Source of the DNA: Diatrype stigma
Taxonomy: Eukaryota; Ascomycota; Sordariomycetes; Xylariales; Diatrypaceae
Reading direction: 5' to 3'
DNA length: 64,000 nucleotides
Assembly (NCBI GenBank): GCA_022225965.2
Contig: JAKJXP020000032.1
Span: forward strand, 248,001-312,000
A program made the translations under genes and the position numbers. Each line of letters opens with the position of its first letter. Positions within the stretch are counted from its first letter, which is position 1. Shown piece by piece: positions 22,360 through 34,817 of this stretch. A model generated the notes under the pieces. It saw only the letters and a program-made list of their open reading frames with translations. It had not been told where the DNA came from and made no database searches.

Positions 22360-24347
22360 CTAACTATGTTCCAGGGACTGCATTGCGTTAGTGAAAGTGA
22401 AGCCACATAAAGGCGTACTTTGAGGTTACTCACAACTGCGAACGAACTCCTCGCTCGGATCCGCTCGCCATATAAGACTAAAACCCAAGGAACGATCGTG
22501 AGGACCGTTGCAATGGCACCCAATAGGCCACCAGCGGCATCCTCACCAAGGTTGGTGAATAAAGCTCCCGTTACCAAAGGAAATATCCCGCCCAGTACGT
22601 TCCGACAAAAGGATTGGGCGGCCAAGGCAGATGAGGCATAGACCTGGTAAATGTCGGCGAGATAGTTGAAGGTAGCCAGGTATATGTAATAGATTCCCAT
22701 GGAGGCGAACCCTATCGCCAACGACGGGACCATCCAGTGGATGTCCGGCTGCGCCGAGAACCCGAACAGGTACAGTCCCAGCGGGAGTAACACCGATGTG
22801 AAGCACGTGAAGTACAGTCTCGATTCGTGCGACTCGGCGGGGAACTTTCGCCTAATGAAGATCCAGAACCTGCTGTTCGAACCATCGTCCGAGTTATCAG
22901 AGCCATCGCTCTCCGAGGCCGCGGTCTTGCGTCGCCACGCGCGATGCTTCAGAATATTCTCCTGGTATATCCCGATCGTGGTGGCGGGAACGGAACTGGC
23001 GATCATGGCGGTGAAGACGTAGCCGCTCTGTTCCAGCGTGAAATTGTACTGGCGTTGGAACACAAGCGGTACGGAGCCGAACGTCAGGTAAAGAATAGCC
23101 CAGGCAAACGAAACCCACAGCGAGAAAAAGAACACGATCGGTTCGGTAAAGAGCAAGTGGAAAGGGCGGACGACCGATGTCGTGATCATGGATGTCAGCG
23201 AGCCCCGCTGTTCATCCTCCTTCGTCACCCATCGAATACGCCGGAGTCTAGTGGACGAGACGGGCGCTTGCTTCTCCGGGTCTGTTGTCGCGGTCGCCGC
23301 CAGAACACCTGCGCCGCTCCCGGTGGCAGATGATCGCTGGTGGTCCTCCATCCATACTCCGTAGACGCCTTTCGATTCCAGCTTTTCATACCACCCATTT
23401 AGAGCCCTCGCCTTCCGCGACAGGAGCACGCAGCCCCTGCTCTCCCGGAACAAAAACGTAATGACGACCATCAGACCGAAATCGAAGATGACCTGGTGCC
23501 AGAAGATCCACTTCCACATCTGCCCGCGGTCGCCCCAATTCTGCACCATGGCCGCCGCAATGAGGGGGCCCAGCCCCGTGCCGACGAGGACGGAGCCGCT
23601 GAACAGGGCCATGGGGGTGTTGCGGTCGGCCTTGGCGAACATATCGGCGATGACGCCGCCCACCACGGTGCTGAAGACGCTGCCGCCCACGCCGGTGAGG
23701 AAGCGGGCGATCAGCATGCCCGGCAGGCCGCGCACCAGGCCGCAGACGGCCTGGAACAGCGTGAAGAAGAAGCCCGCCGTCACGAAGACCGGGTACCGCC
23801 CCCGCACCTCGGAGATCGGGGCCAGCGCCATCGGGGCCAGCGCGAACCCGAAGCAGAACGTCGTCACGCCCGCCAGCGCTCCCAGTCGTGTCGCTCCCAG
23901 CTCCGCCGCGATCAGCTCCGCTGGCGGCGAGTACGATCCCGCCGCATACGCCGTCGCCGCCGTCGCCGTGCACGACATAGCCACTATGGCGTACTTCCGG
24001 AAACGCGGCCAGTGCAGCGGGTCGGCGTACGGCGCGAGGTCCGGGCACGGCGGGAGATCGAGACCGGCTGTGCGTGGCCCGCTGATGACGGTGTTGGGCG
24101 TCGGGAGGGGCGTGTCGAAGGTCAGGTACAAGGTCGTGATGGGAGTATCGGCGCCCACCTGTGATGGACCACGCCCCCCATTGGCGGGGTCGGCCGCGCG
24201 CTCGGCCGGGTCGATGATGCTCGATGCTCTTGTGCTACTGCTGGCTTCATCCAGGCCAACCTTCTTCTCGTCCTCTGCTACCGTCCCGCCGATTGGCATC
24301 TCGTCGCCGGCGGATGGCGATCGGGCTTCGATGTCTAGAGGTTCCAT
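22360..24347 (-). CDS. MFS transporter, DHA1 type, 643 aa, 2 exons
   Basis: Exons are 24347..22434 and 22377..22360. The frame stays open 35 codons upstream of 24347 but contains only a TTG there, so the first ATG is used. The long exon could read through to 22230, but a GTGAGT donor, a CACTAACG branch site and a CAG acceptor define a 56-nt terminal intron, after which only SLEHS and a stop follow; this gives a normal-length C-terminus. Visible: an acidic soluble N-terminus of about 110 residues, APISEVRGRYPVF (motif A), FLTGVGGSVFSTVVGGVIAD, a long central loop, and a second helical half with YIYLATFNYLADIY. The length is above the family average because of the N-terminus and loop. Transport substrate unknown. 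Confidence 0.85.
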
Positions 24348-27139
24348 TGCGTGGTCGGCTCCACAAGTTTGTGAGAGGAGGTTGCTTTGGGGTAAGTGAG
24401 TAGATGTCCTGGGATCCCTGGATATCGTTGGAGATGAATGCAATGCGACCAACCCCGCGCGCTAACCGTGAAGTTCGGCTTCCTCGAGGATCTTCGTCGA
24501 AGACCTCCCCGAGGTAGCGACGGCGACGGTAACAATAGCAACAGCAACAGCGTCAGGTCCAATAGGCCAAACACCTCGCTACCAAGGTAGCTGAGTCGGC
24601 GATATTAGAGCAGACCCTTAGGTTCAATATAGGCTTTTTTATAGTCCGGGAGCCCAGACTTTAGGGGGCATGATAGAAAGCCACTCTGCCGAGTTGATGT
24701 TGATCGAATGATAGATTTCTATTTTCACCTGGTGAACTCATAAAGTCGACCCAAAGCGATGTGGTCAAGCGTTGGTATCATTAATAGAGCGTCGCTTTCC
24801 TGCTGCGCTGGTGGACAGGGACTTGTTATTGGAGCTTCGAAGAACAATTATCGTTAATGCTCCCAGGACCCAGGTGCTGGTTATATTCGTCGGCGTTGGT
24901 CAACTTCTTGTAGGATGAGTAGCGTAATAACTTGGTCGCAAGCCGAGCAGTTCGATTCCCTTCTCCCTTTCCCGTCGGCATATTTTACCTGTGGACAGCC
25001 CTATACGAACATTTTATGGAAATGCTCAATGGAGGACTCACCCACCTCTCGGTTTTCTTGATGCTATGCAAGTATTCAACATCTGTACCACTTCAACTAG
25101 AATGTCATTGGGCAGCGTCAATTGTTTAGCAGCAGCACATGGAGATGGTGGACCTGACTACTAAGTAATAGTTGGGACACAGACAGACACCAAACGGCGG
25201 CAGGGCATGCATGGTTCGGGAATAGCATGGCCTTGATCGGTTGAGTCGGACCAGTGGATCGTCAGTCAAGGAATGTGGAGCTTTCATGGGGGAACTGGCG
25301 TTGTTCCCGACCATTCCCGGTTGCTGTGACGGAGTGAAAAAGCTTGTCAAATAGTTAGGTTGGACATTTGTGCCAATAACCGATCTTTTGCCGTTCGACA
25401 AACCCTTCCAAGGGGCTGCAGGGAATATAGTGGCAGGGGGCAGGGGAGAAACGTACCAAGTACAGTCAGTCAATGACTGTGAGTAAACATCCAAGCCGGT
25501 CATATCAAAGTGTATGCTTCATGAACAATAGAGATAATGCGCTATTTGCTTGGTTTATAGGGTTTCCATTCTTCCGGTACGCACTATACGTACCAATTGT
25601 CCACATGCGACATAGCCTTGCCATTGTCAAGGAGCTGATCACCATGTGGCACAGGACTATAACTGAATTTTAGCACCTTAAAGCACCCTGGATTAGACAC
25701 GTAATGGGTATCGCCCGTTTGATTTTGGTAGATTCAAGCCAGATTACAAAGTGATTGGTCAGTATTCCATCAAGATGGCCATTGACAATAATCCCGTCAT
25801 GGAGTGATGGTCCTATCTTCGACCTCACTCTACAAAAGGTGGAAATAACAATACTGAAAGCAAAATGGCCCCTTGGTCAACAATGCACCATATGAATACT
25901 ACGTAGTATGGGATTAAGTAGTATGAGATAGACATCATACCAGGGTCGTACATAGCTAAACACATATATCAAACCATCGAAAACTTCTCTACGCGTCACC
26001 CTCTTGGTCTGCCGCTATCTGCTTCTTGTTAGCATTTAAGATTAATCTTAAAGACGAGTTTTTGCTTCTCGTCAATCAACGGATGTCCCCGTCGATAGCA
26101 TGGGTGATGGATACCTTGATCCGCTACCACTAACCCCTAAATGATTAATATTCTCCATAGAGGATATCTCAATTGAGTAGTAAATTACGGCCAATCGTCC
26201 TGATTATGGCTAAGCTGTAAGCAGTGATCATATTTCATGCATGTGCAGGGCCTTACCTCTTGGGTCCCATAGCTGATAGCAGGTTGAGAACAAAGAATAG
26301 CGTCCGTTTGCCCGATGATTCGAATGGGATAATCCAGAGCTACCCAAAAAAAGAAACGCAGACATGCAGCATGTTCATGAAATAAAGGTTACAGATGATT
26401 AGCAAAATTCACATACTCTACAAAAATCTACCCCTGTATTCCCTTTTCTTCTGACCATTCTGGGGCCAGTCATGATTTTTTGGTCCTAGATTCTCCAAGT
26501 TGGTTTGATGTAAAATCATGGTGTTGCTGATGTGCACCTCTATACCAGTGGAAGTAGGATAGTCTAATTTGACCTCCCCTAGCAGTATCATACAGGATAA
26601 TGCAAGAGCATCTATAGAAGAGGGGTAAGAATAAGGAGTGGGTGGTGGTTGTACCATATATGGTCCGATTGATATTCAATACTAACTACTTACGGGGGAA
26701 GTTCCTGGGCGCTCAACAAATACGGGCTTCTGGATTGCGGTATTTGAGTACGGCAGAATATATTACCAGAGGCTACAGATTTCACACTCACCTAACTGAC
26801 TCCATATAACATGTCTTGACCATGAAAATATACGTGTAGTCCTCTGGATCAGGAGACAGGTTCCATTGGTAACGGCAAAGCCAAACTGCTAATCTTGTTC
26901 CCGTGAGACTTACTAGGGGATGTCTCACAAAGTCGGCGGGTAGACGTACTAGTGGTCAATGCTATCCAGATAATAGGCCAGGCCTTGTCAAGAGTATTCC
27001 CGCAGTCGTGGACGCTGTTGCATTGGGCCAGGCTATTGACTCTCGGTGGGCAGTCGCAAGATACAGGACAGATTGAGTTAGTTTAGTATAGTAACCTTGA
27101 GTGCCTTGGATGTCTATCAACCAGGGTCATGGCAGGATG
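24348..27139. other. Gene-poor region
   Basis: About 2.8 kb, AT-richer than the neighbouring genes, with many short frames but none with recognisable content. Its left end is the promoter of the second MFS gene. I see no terminal inverted repeats, long terminal repeats or transposase remnants. Confidence 0.5.
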
Positions 27140-28169
27140 CTAGGCTAGCCCCTTTGTATACGAGATCAGGTCGACGATGGGTCTGATGTCGCAGCGCGAG
27201 AGGGTACATATCGGGCCCCCGTCGTTTAGGCAAGGGCCGTCGTAGAAGCCTGGGCTGGAGAATGTCATCGGCATTTCGTGACTATCACGATGGTTTGAGC
27301 TGGTGAGTATTTGGCTTGAGGGTTCAGAATACCTAGGCTGGTAGCACCCCGAGCACATCCATACCGCCACGCGCAGGCGCAGGGGGCTTCCCTTTTCTGG
27401 GTTTTCGTGGTGCACGTCATCTTGAAAGCTAGTTCGTGCTCTTGACCGTTCCCACCTATGCAGTTGTCTCCTGTCCAGACGCTAGTAGAGCATTTCGTGA
27501 GGTAGCTAGCTCCCTGGCGCGTCTGTTGTCGTCGTGCTGACTTCCTTCGTGATGGCGGACGAGTTGGTTGCCGTACTCGGGCTGTTGGGTGGCGATGGGC
27601 AGCCCGTCTGTTGGAGTGGTGGATGCAGAACCGCCGGACCAAGGGCAGCTATATTCATCGACATCATGCTCCTCGTCTGATCGGCCATCCGCCTGCGGGC
27701 CTCCAACCGAACTGGCGCCACGACTGAGTCTTGCTTGTTCCGCCGACTGACTTGCCATGTAGTGAGCCCTTGGATCTTGCAGAGCAGAGGTCAGGTGAGG
27801 TGAAGTCGCTCTTCCCAAAGAGGGGGCGTGGGCTGTGTTGAGCAGCATCTCGGCCATCCCGGGAAGACCGGAATATGCTGTGTTGATGTACTTCTGGGAC
27901 ATCCGCTGATGCTAGAATGGAGCCTCAGCATCAGTCAGATCGGGCTCGAGAAGCTGCGAGGCATCCGCCGGCGAAGGAGCGTCGAATCGGGCGACGCGTT
28001 GGGAGATAACCTGGAAGCCCTCCTGGGTGATGGTCTGGGGAGCCGGACGGGTTGAGGCCGGCTCGTATATCATCACGCGTCCTCCGGTGATGCCCAGACC
28101 CACCGTCCTTCCGCATGGTGAGCTGAAAACTAGGATCGTATTATCCTTTCTTCTGCCAGGAACCTGATA
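27140..28169 (-). pseudogene. Decayed protein gene of unknown family
   Basis: One minus-strand frame is open from 28169 to 27456 except for a single amber codon at 27914-27912. It reads like real protein on both sides of it: FSSPCGRTVGLGITGG and VISQRVARFDAPSPADASQL before, YINTAYSGLPGMAEMLLN and CPWSGG after. Further downstream, cysteine-rich protein-like sequence continues in other frames, with TGDNCIGGNGQEHELAFKMTC (27500s-27400s) and then FYDGPCLNDGGPICTLSRCD (27230s-27170s), with no good splice sites to join them. The simplest reading is the 3' part of a once larger, perhaps secreted, Cys-rich protein that has gained a stop and frameshifts. I do not recognise the family. A spliced functional gene is possible but less likely. 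Confidence 0.4.
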
Positions 28170-28848
28170 TCAGTTTGTACGAAACGGAAGGGCCATTGTA
28201 GATGGAGCAGGTTTCAGACAGGTGAATAAAACCAGTATGCGGGGAATGGATTCATTTTCTAGGTAACGCGAGTCTGGACGGGATCCTAATTCAGGCCATC
28301 GCGATCAGCTACATTAGATTTCCAGGAAGATTTCCAAGCGTCCTTATCCCCCTATCTCACATCATAATGTCTCCCTAACGAAAGGAGTGGGTAAGTAAGT
28401 GGTGGAGGGCACAATGATGCCTCAGTAATGACTATATACAAATACACAACGGCAAAGCATCCAGACAGTTCCGCTGCTAGACACATCACATAGCAGCAGC
28501 ACCGCGTACAATACAAGCCAACAAAGACCAGATCCGCCAATTGTTGAAAGTTGATCCTTATGCCAGCGAGAGAGGAATGATCACCAGCCATAGCGCCCAT
28601 GAAAACAACAAACAAAAATCAGATCATAATACACCGTTTTCCGAACACGCTTTGCGCGCTTGCGCGCTTGCCTTGCCTACTCGGCCCTACCTCAACGCCA
28701 AAGGAGATAGATACCATGCCGATCAAACCAAACCAAGCACTCGCATATGTAGAACAGAACAGAACACAACATACAATCAATTCGAATCAACTGAAAAGAC
28801 CAAACAAGAATGAAATTGAAACATACGCCCGCCGCTCGCTCGCCTACA
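28170..28848. other. Intergenic, 3' flank of the Iks1-type kinase gene
   Basis: About 0.7 kb with no gene seen. The right side is the probable 3' untranslated region of the kinase gene. Confidence 0.5.
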
Positions 28849-31161
28849 TTACCAATCCATCCAATCGGTAGGCAAGGCGCATAAGACGCCCCACCTCGAG
28901 AAAACAGCGAGAACGAAAAAGTGTAGCACGAATGCGACGACGCTGAGCCGCCAGCCGCGTGCGGGCACCCCATATGGTCTGTGTCGGCGCTGTAGGCCAT
29001 TGCTGCTCCCATGGCCCCCGCCACTACCAGGCATGCCCAAGTCGAGGGCGGCGATGCCGACGAGCGGGACGGCGGCCTCGACGCTGACCATGTAGGGCCA
29101 GCAGGGGCGGAAGAGGGCCGTCATCTTGACGACGAAGAGGCCGAGCCGGAAGAGGAAGGCGAGAGAATCGACGTTGCCGAAGACGAATTGCTGGAGGGCG
29201 GGGTGGCCGAGGATGCGGAGCGTGATGGCGTACGATGGTGGTGGCGGCATGAGGAGCGCTGGCGATAGGGGTTGGCCGTCGTGATGACGATGGTGTTGAA
29301 GGTGGTGATGGTGGTGCTCATCATCGTCATCGGGAGACGAGTGTCTGATGTAGCCGTCCTGGCTGTTGGACAACGCCAGGTTGGGTGCTTTGTCATAATG
29401 GGCCGAATGGCGCTTCTGTAAGCTTGTGTCGGGCGACGCATGGGGCGAACGCTCCGAGAACGAGGTTACGGTGATGTCGTCGCCCGAGTCGGAAGCCGGG
29501 CCCGGGGCCGGGGCAGCGGGGATGGGTGCGACAGACATGTTATTGTTAATCCCGTTGTTGTGGCGGTACTGATGTTTGACGGGCTCAGGGACAGGCGTGC
29601 CGGGGGCCATTGGCGAATCCAGGTTCTGGATCTTGCGGTTGCGTAGACCGACAGAGGGGCTGCTGCTCCGGATGCCGTTGTGCGTGGACTCGTGAGTCAA
29701 GATGTTCAACACCTCGGCTGCGCTCGGCCGCTCGGGCGGTTTGAGGGCTAACATCCTCTTGAGAAGTTGATAGAGCTTCGCCGGCAGGTCTGACCTCTCC
29801 CGCATCTCGCCCTGGAAGCCCCGCCAATCGGCAATCTCGGCCCGAAGCAGGTCAATGTCCTCCAGCTCCTCTTGGAAGATGTTGGCATTGCGGTAAGGCA
29901 GACGACCGAAGCAGAGGAAAAAGAGGATCATTCCGAGCGAGAAAACGTCCGACTTGGTGGTGAAATTGCCAAAGTGGCCAGATACGTCGGTCTTCAACAC
30001 CTCGGGCGCGCAGTACGAGATGGTCCCCGTGGTACCGGTAGATTTCCTAATGGCGTTCTCAGGCTGAACCTCCCCAAAGTCGCTGATCAAGCACGTGAGC
30101 TTGTTGCCCTCGCGATGTAGAAGGCAATTGCTCGGTTTGAGATCTCGGTGGATGTAATTGGCAGCATGAAGGTAGGCCAATCCGGACGTGATGTCCCTGA
30201 ACAGAGAGTATATCTCCTCGAGAGACAGACGGCGCTGTGAGGGAGATATGCCCTGCGGTCGTTCACCGTGGCTCCTGGATTTTCGTCTCATTTGCGCCTT
30301 GAGCTGCTCCTTACTCATCTCGGCAGGCTGGTCACCGATGACGTAGCGTAAGAGATCCCCACCGTTGCAGTACTGCTGTAGTATGAAGGCTGAGGCTACG
30401 CTGGGACCGAACCGGTGCAGCTGGACATCTTCAAGCCACACATGGCGGTAGGAAACGAGGTTGGGGTGGGAGAGCTTGGCCAGTAGCTCGACCTCGACGA
30501 GAACCTTTTCGAGCCATGCGTGGTCGTCTCCCACGGGGACACGCTTGCAGGCAAAGTGGCCTAACGCGAGGCCATCGATTTCATGGCGCACCAGGAGCAC
30601 GACACCCTTGCCTCCTCTACCCAATTCGCGTTCTTCTACAAAGAATCTGTTGAAATAGTTGGGACTGAAAGCGTCCCGTCTTATGCGAGCACCCTCATGG
30701 GGTGCCGGTGTACTGGATAGGAACTCAGCCTCGTCTTCTACGCTCGCTGGCAGAGCAGGCTGTGTCAGCCGTCGGATGGGGCTGGAGGGCGGACGAGGCT
30801 GCGGCTGCTCGTCACCACCAAGGTAGCCAGCCTGCAGCATGCGGAAGTAGCCGGGATCGACATAGGACTCATGCTGGGGCGGGGCCTCGTAAGATCGTTC
30901 GGGAGAGGACTGTCGAAGGGGTTGATGGCAGGTGGGACATTCGGTCAAAGACAGCCCTCGTATTTCCAATCGATGCGATGCGGGATCGCGAACGACGAGG
31001 GCATTGCGGTGGCGCCTGTATTTTTGGGGGCGTGTATATCAGCATAACCATCATCAAAAAGCTGGGGTTGACAGAAAAGCAGGACACCCGGAGTAGATAT
31101 AAAGTACGACGTACAGGACGATCTCACGGCCCTCTCGCGATGTGTACGGTATCAGTTCCAT
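28849..31161 (-). CDS. IKS1: Iks1-type Ser/Thr protein kinase with C-terminal membrane segments, 737 aa, 2 exons
   Basis: Exons are 31161..31115 and 31015..28849, joined CT|G through a 99-nt intron with a GTACGT donor. Exon 1 supplies the N-terminus MELIPYTSREGREIVL, which the long frame alone lacks because it opens on a TTG. A second in-frame ATG lies three codons upstream at 31170. The protein has a CPTCHQPL zinc-ribbon-like motif near residue 42, then a kinase domain with glycine loop GRGGKGVV near 148, catalytic Lys near 173, HRDLKPSN near 300, DFG near 320, and APEVLKTDVSGHFG. A His/Pro/Ser-rich linker follows, then two to three hydrophobic segments at the C-terminus. Iks1 in yeast is a putative kinase of poorly defined role; the insertion between kinase lobes (KAQMRRKSRSHGERPQG) fits the family. 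Membrane association is inferred from the C-terminal helices. Confidence 0.88.
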
Positions 31162-31169
31162 ATTCTGCA

Positions 31170-31265
31170 TCACACGGGTATCAATCCGCCGGCCTCATAC
31201 AGATATGGGAGGGAGATGTTCGAGACCATGGAGGTCATGGAGGTCATGGAGGTCATGGAGGTCAT
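31170..31265 (-). promoter_or_regulatory. Candidate uORF (31 codons) built on a 9-bp repeat, ahead of the IKS1 start
   Basis: A minus-strand frame of 31 codons plus stop starts with four MTS tripeptides encoded by a tandem 9-bp repeat, so it has five in-frame ATG codons. Its stop overlaps the upstream candidate ATG of the kinase as TGATG (31172-31168). If the leader is transcribed from before 31265, ribosomes would have to read or skip this frame before reaching the kinase start. Transcription start is not known. Confidence 0.4.
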
Positions 31266-31266
31266 G
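31227..31266. repeat. 9-bp tandem repeat (GGAGGTCAT, about 4 copies)
   Basis: Perfect tandem copies of a 9-bp unit lie upstream of the Iks1-type kinase gene. On the minus strand each unit carries one ATG in the same frame. Confidence 0.9.
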
Positions 31267-32830
31267 TAACTATTTTATGTAGCTTTGGGGGACTCGGCAA
31301 GCAATGGTGGTTCGTATGACTGACCACCTTGCCTTGCCGTAGCTGCGTGGTTAGGAGTATAACGTCCGGTGGCAGTGGGACTGTGACGCGGGGGTGAACC
31401 CCGTCATTGAGCGGTCGTTGATGAGACACCTGCAAAGAGACACCTGCAAAGAGAGACAAAGCCCTGGATGATGCAATGTTGCTATGTTGCTATGTTGTTT
31501 ATTGATAATGGATAACTAGTGACGGTGTTGTGTGCTGCTAACTAGGTGATAGTGGTGATGATCGTGGTGCTGTTCTTGTAGTTTCTTTCCTGAATCAGCC
31601 ACCAGCATTGTTCCTTACAACCTGGAAGTGTTTGTTTTGTAGGGAATTGGAAGTATGAAGGTGTGAGTACTGTGAGTAAGTACACCCTTACATGTATGTA
31701 TTGTATGACGCCGAATCAATGAATTGGGTGGAAGCGGAGGGGCGCAAGGCGGCGTTCGATTGGTGGATGCATGGGGTTGAATGGCAAAGTGGGGTTAGAG
31801 TTCGATAGGTAGGTACAGCAGCTACCTATCTGCAAGTAGACTAGTTGGAGTTTGCGTGCCTGGCCGCTGGCGTGACTGTGGCACACAATTATACGTACAC
31901 ACATACAAGTATGTAGTATAGCCGTATGGACATGGGCAGCCAGCCAGCCAGCCAGCACCATATGGCCGGGTTCCAGGTTCTGTTCAGCGCAGAATTTGCC
32001 TGGTTGCCTAGTTGCCTGGTCGCCTGAATTGCCTGTCGAACAGGTGCCGAACAGCGGCTTCTGGTCACACTTCAGTGACTTCACCCCAGCTGAGCCTGCC
32101 AGCACCACCTGCTGTCACACCCGTGATATGAGATATACGAAATGGAAATTTCAATTTGGAAATTTGCACTTTCACTGTGGGTAACTCATATCACTTAGTC
32201 ACTATCGATATTACAGCGGCTTGACCAATGATCTACCTACCCAAGTACCAACCCAACCCATTTAACCGTGCCTCCCGTGTCTCCGTACATAAATACCTAT
32301 AGTTAGGCCTGATAGGGATATACACAGACATAGTAGGAGCGGAAGTTACATATAACTACATAGCAAGGCGGTCAGCTGGTAGCGGCAATTGAATAGGTCC
32401 ATGGGTATGACGGGAGCACTTCTCCACTTAAACACCGGCACTTACCCAGGCAGGCAATTGGTTGTACTTTCCACCCCAGCACTGCCCAGCTACTCTCAGC
32501 TCGCAAGCCTCAACATCCCGCCCACAATTCTCCTCTCCCTCTTTCCTACTCACCTTCAGAATAGACAGACACCCTTGAAATTTACCTGTTCATTCCTTCC
32601 TTCGACATTCTCCCATCTCCCTTGATATCTTGCTTGACGCTCGTTCCTCTTGTTCCTCTTCATATCTTCTATAACCCAACTATTCAACGATCCCGTTTTG
32701 ACTATTGGATGGGTTGAATACTTCACTTCTTTGATCTCGTGGTTTGCGTCATGACAAAGAACTATATACACAGAAAGCAGCGTTGAACGCTTGTATGGGT
32801 ATTCGTCAATACTTGGTACTCAAACTGAAA
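31267..32830. other. Intergenic, no gene seen
   Basis: About 1.6 kb upstream of the kinase gene and downstream of the carotenoid oxygenase gene. It holds short repeats: three ATGTTGCT-like units at 31475-31500 and a CAGC/AGCC run at 31937-31956. No credible gene. Confidence 0.5.
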
Positions 32831-34817
32831 TCATTTAATCCATCTCTCCAGCGTATTTCTAACACCCGACCAAAAACCTGTCAAATCCAGCTCATCCTCG
32901 GATAGTTCCCGCCTCACAGCATCGAACGACCGCTGCCCAGCTATTTCGTCCTCTGGAAACCATGTACCGTGGAGACCGTAGGGCACCCGTTGCGGGAGCT
33001 TGATCTTGGCGACAACGTCTTTCATGTTGATCGCGTCGATGATCCAGAGTTCGCTTATAGCATCCTCGGGGCATTCACCATTTGCATCGAGTTGGGACTC
33101 GTCAAATACGTAGGTGAGCACCCATCCATCATCCTCGGACTTGGGATTCGATCGCGGCACAAAGCGGGGCTCTTGCGTGAACCAGCCTTTGGGCATCCGG
33201 AATATCTTCACAGGGTCATTGGGGTCTGTGCTTTGCATCACCTCGGCCGGCGTGCGCGTATCTACGCAGCCTTTGATTTGCTGGGGCGGCTGGGCCAATC
33301 CTCGCGCTATCAGAGTTGCCGTATCGATCTTACTGATAAGGTCAATCTTGGCTGCTTTCCCGAGAGATGCTTCGCTATACGACGATGAGTCCGAGCTACA
33401 ACCGTAGACGTAACGAGCAGGCTTCATATAGTGTGACGGCGCCAAGGTTGGAAATTCCAATGGGACCGCCGAAAGTGCCCATTGATTCCGGATGGTTGGT
33501 GTCTCATCCGAGCCCTCGGCAACAAGAGGAAACTCATAGTAATAAAGCCGGCATTGCTCCTCCTCAACATACTCCGGGGGTACTGGTTTGGGTATCGGAG
33601 GTTGCAGAGCACCGGCGCTATACACCACGGATGCAGATGTCAGACGGCAAGCGAGGAGCTGGACACAGGTCTCAGTTGCCGTTGCCTTGGGTGCCGTCTC
33701 CCAGCAGTTTGCCGTGTGGAAAATGACACAGGGGTTTGTCTCGAACCATTGAATTTTCTGTGGCTCGTACCTGGGAAACACACCGAACCGTGATAGCTCG
33801 GTCGGATCATACGAAACTACGGGCTTTCCGGTCAGGCTGTTTATCGGGTTGAGCGACAATGGCAGGTCCATGATGATGGTGTGACGCGCGGCTACCCCGA
33901 AGTCGTGCATCATTTTCGGCGATTTCACTCCAGGTACTGGCACATCAAACCGTGGTCCCAGCATAGGCGACGTCTCCGAGGATGGATTGCTCGGTGGAAC
34001 GATCGAGTAGAAGACGAACGGCTTGATGAAGACACCGTGGAAGGAAATCAGTTCCTTGGTTACAGGGTCGACTCGCGGATGACCTGTCGTCCACTCCTTC
34101 ATGAAGGCAATTGGGCCATTCCCGCCAAAGCCCGATCGTGAATCTTTGCCGGGTTCATTTTCTGCTTTCCGTCCATTGAACCACCCGATTGTCTCGAGGC
34201 TTGGAAGTTGGAATCGCATCGGAGGTCCACTCTCGCAAGTTGCAAGGGCTCGGCCGTCGTGGTAGACCACCGACGTGTTAGCGACGCTGATCTTCTTGAT
34301 GGCTTGTCGAGACCCGGGAAATCTCGACAGGAACACAAGAGAAAAAGTCCTAAGGACTACCGCAATGATTGTGAACAGGGAAGCGCCAATGAGTGTAGCG
34401 ATGCTCGGCAGTAACGGCCGCTTGAGGTTCTGATTGTCTTTTGCATTCAAGTAAACGTCCGTCAGGACGTACTGGTTGACAAACTCAGGCACGATCTCCG
34501 TTCCCTTCTCCCCATGACGACGGAACAACACTCCGCTCAGCATTCCATCTCCATCGAACCAGTGCGCATCTCGTTCATGGTCATCGTTAGTGAGCGGGTT
34601 CCCACCGTTCCGGACATACTGGCCGCCAGCCAGCTCTTGCGGTATACGACCGGTGTAAGTGCACGGTGTAAGCGGTCGGCATCGCTTGATAGGAGCGAAG
34701 TTTCCCGACAGATACCTACGCCTTGTTATCAGCGACTGAAGCCGAGGATCGGACCGGACTCGATTTGACTTACGGGTGTGGAGTTCGAAGCTGCTCTTCC
34801 ATCTTTTCTTCAGCCAT
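32831..34817 (-). CDS. Carotenoid cleavage oxygenase (RPE65/CCD superfamily), 642 aa, 2 exons
   Basis: Fe(II)-dependent oxygenase that cuts a carotenoid double bond to aldehydes. Exons are 34817..34774 and 34715..32831; a 58-nt intron with GTAAGT donor and CTGATAAC branch site joins HP to YLSGNFAPI, and exon 1 provides the only ATG start (MAEEKMEEQ). The four iron-binding histidines are all present: about His227 (TTGHPRVDP), His285 (KMMHDFG), His348 (VIFHTANCWE) and His597 (YGLHGTWFP). Other family blocks are YVRNGGNPL and HWFDGDGML. A hydrophobic stretch at about residues 118-146 suggests membrane docking. In Fusarium-type fungi one such enzyme makes retinal (CarX) and another cuts torulene (CarT/Cao-2); which activity this one has cannot be settled from sequence. 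The rhodopsin gene across a shared 2-kb upstream region supports retinal supply, and four catalytic His support activity. Confidence 0.9.

Noticed and set aside
24348..24452. N-terminal extension of the second MFS transporter to 24452
   Set aside because: The frame is open but begins with TTG; the first ATG at 24347 has a reasonable context.
24930..24985. Possible tRNA B-box (GTTCGATTCCC)
   Set aside because: No matching A-box, acceptor stem or anticodon arm can be folded around it.
30461..30658. Plus-strand frames opposite the kinase gene
   Set aside because: Shadows of the kinase coding exon; no independent signals.
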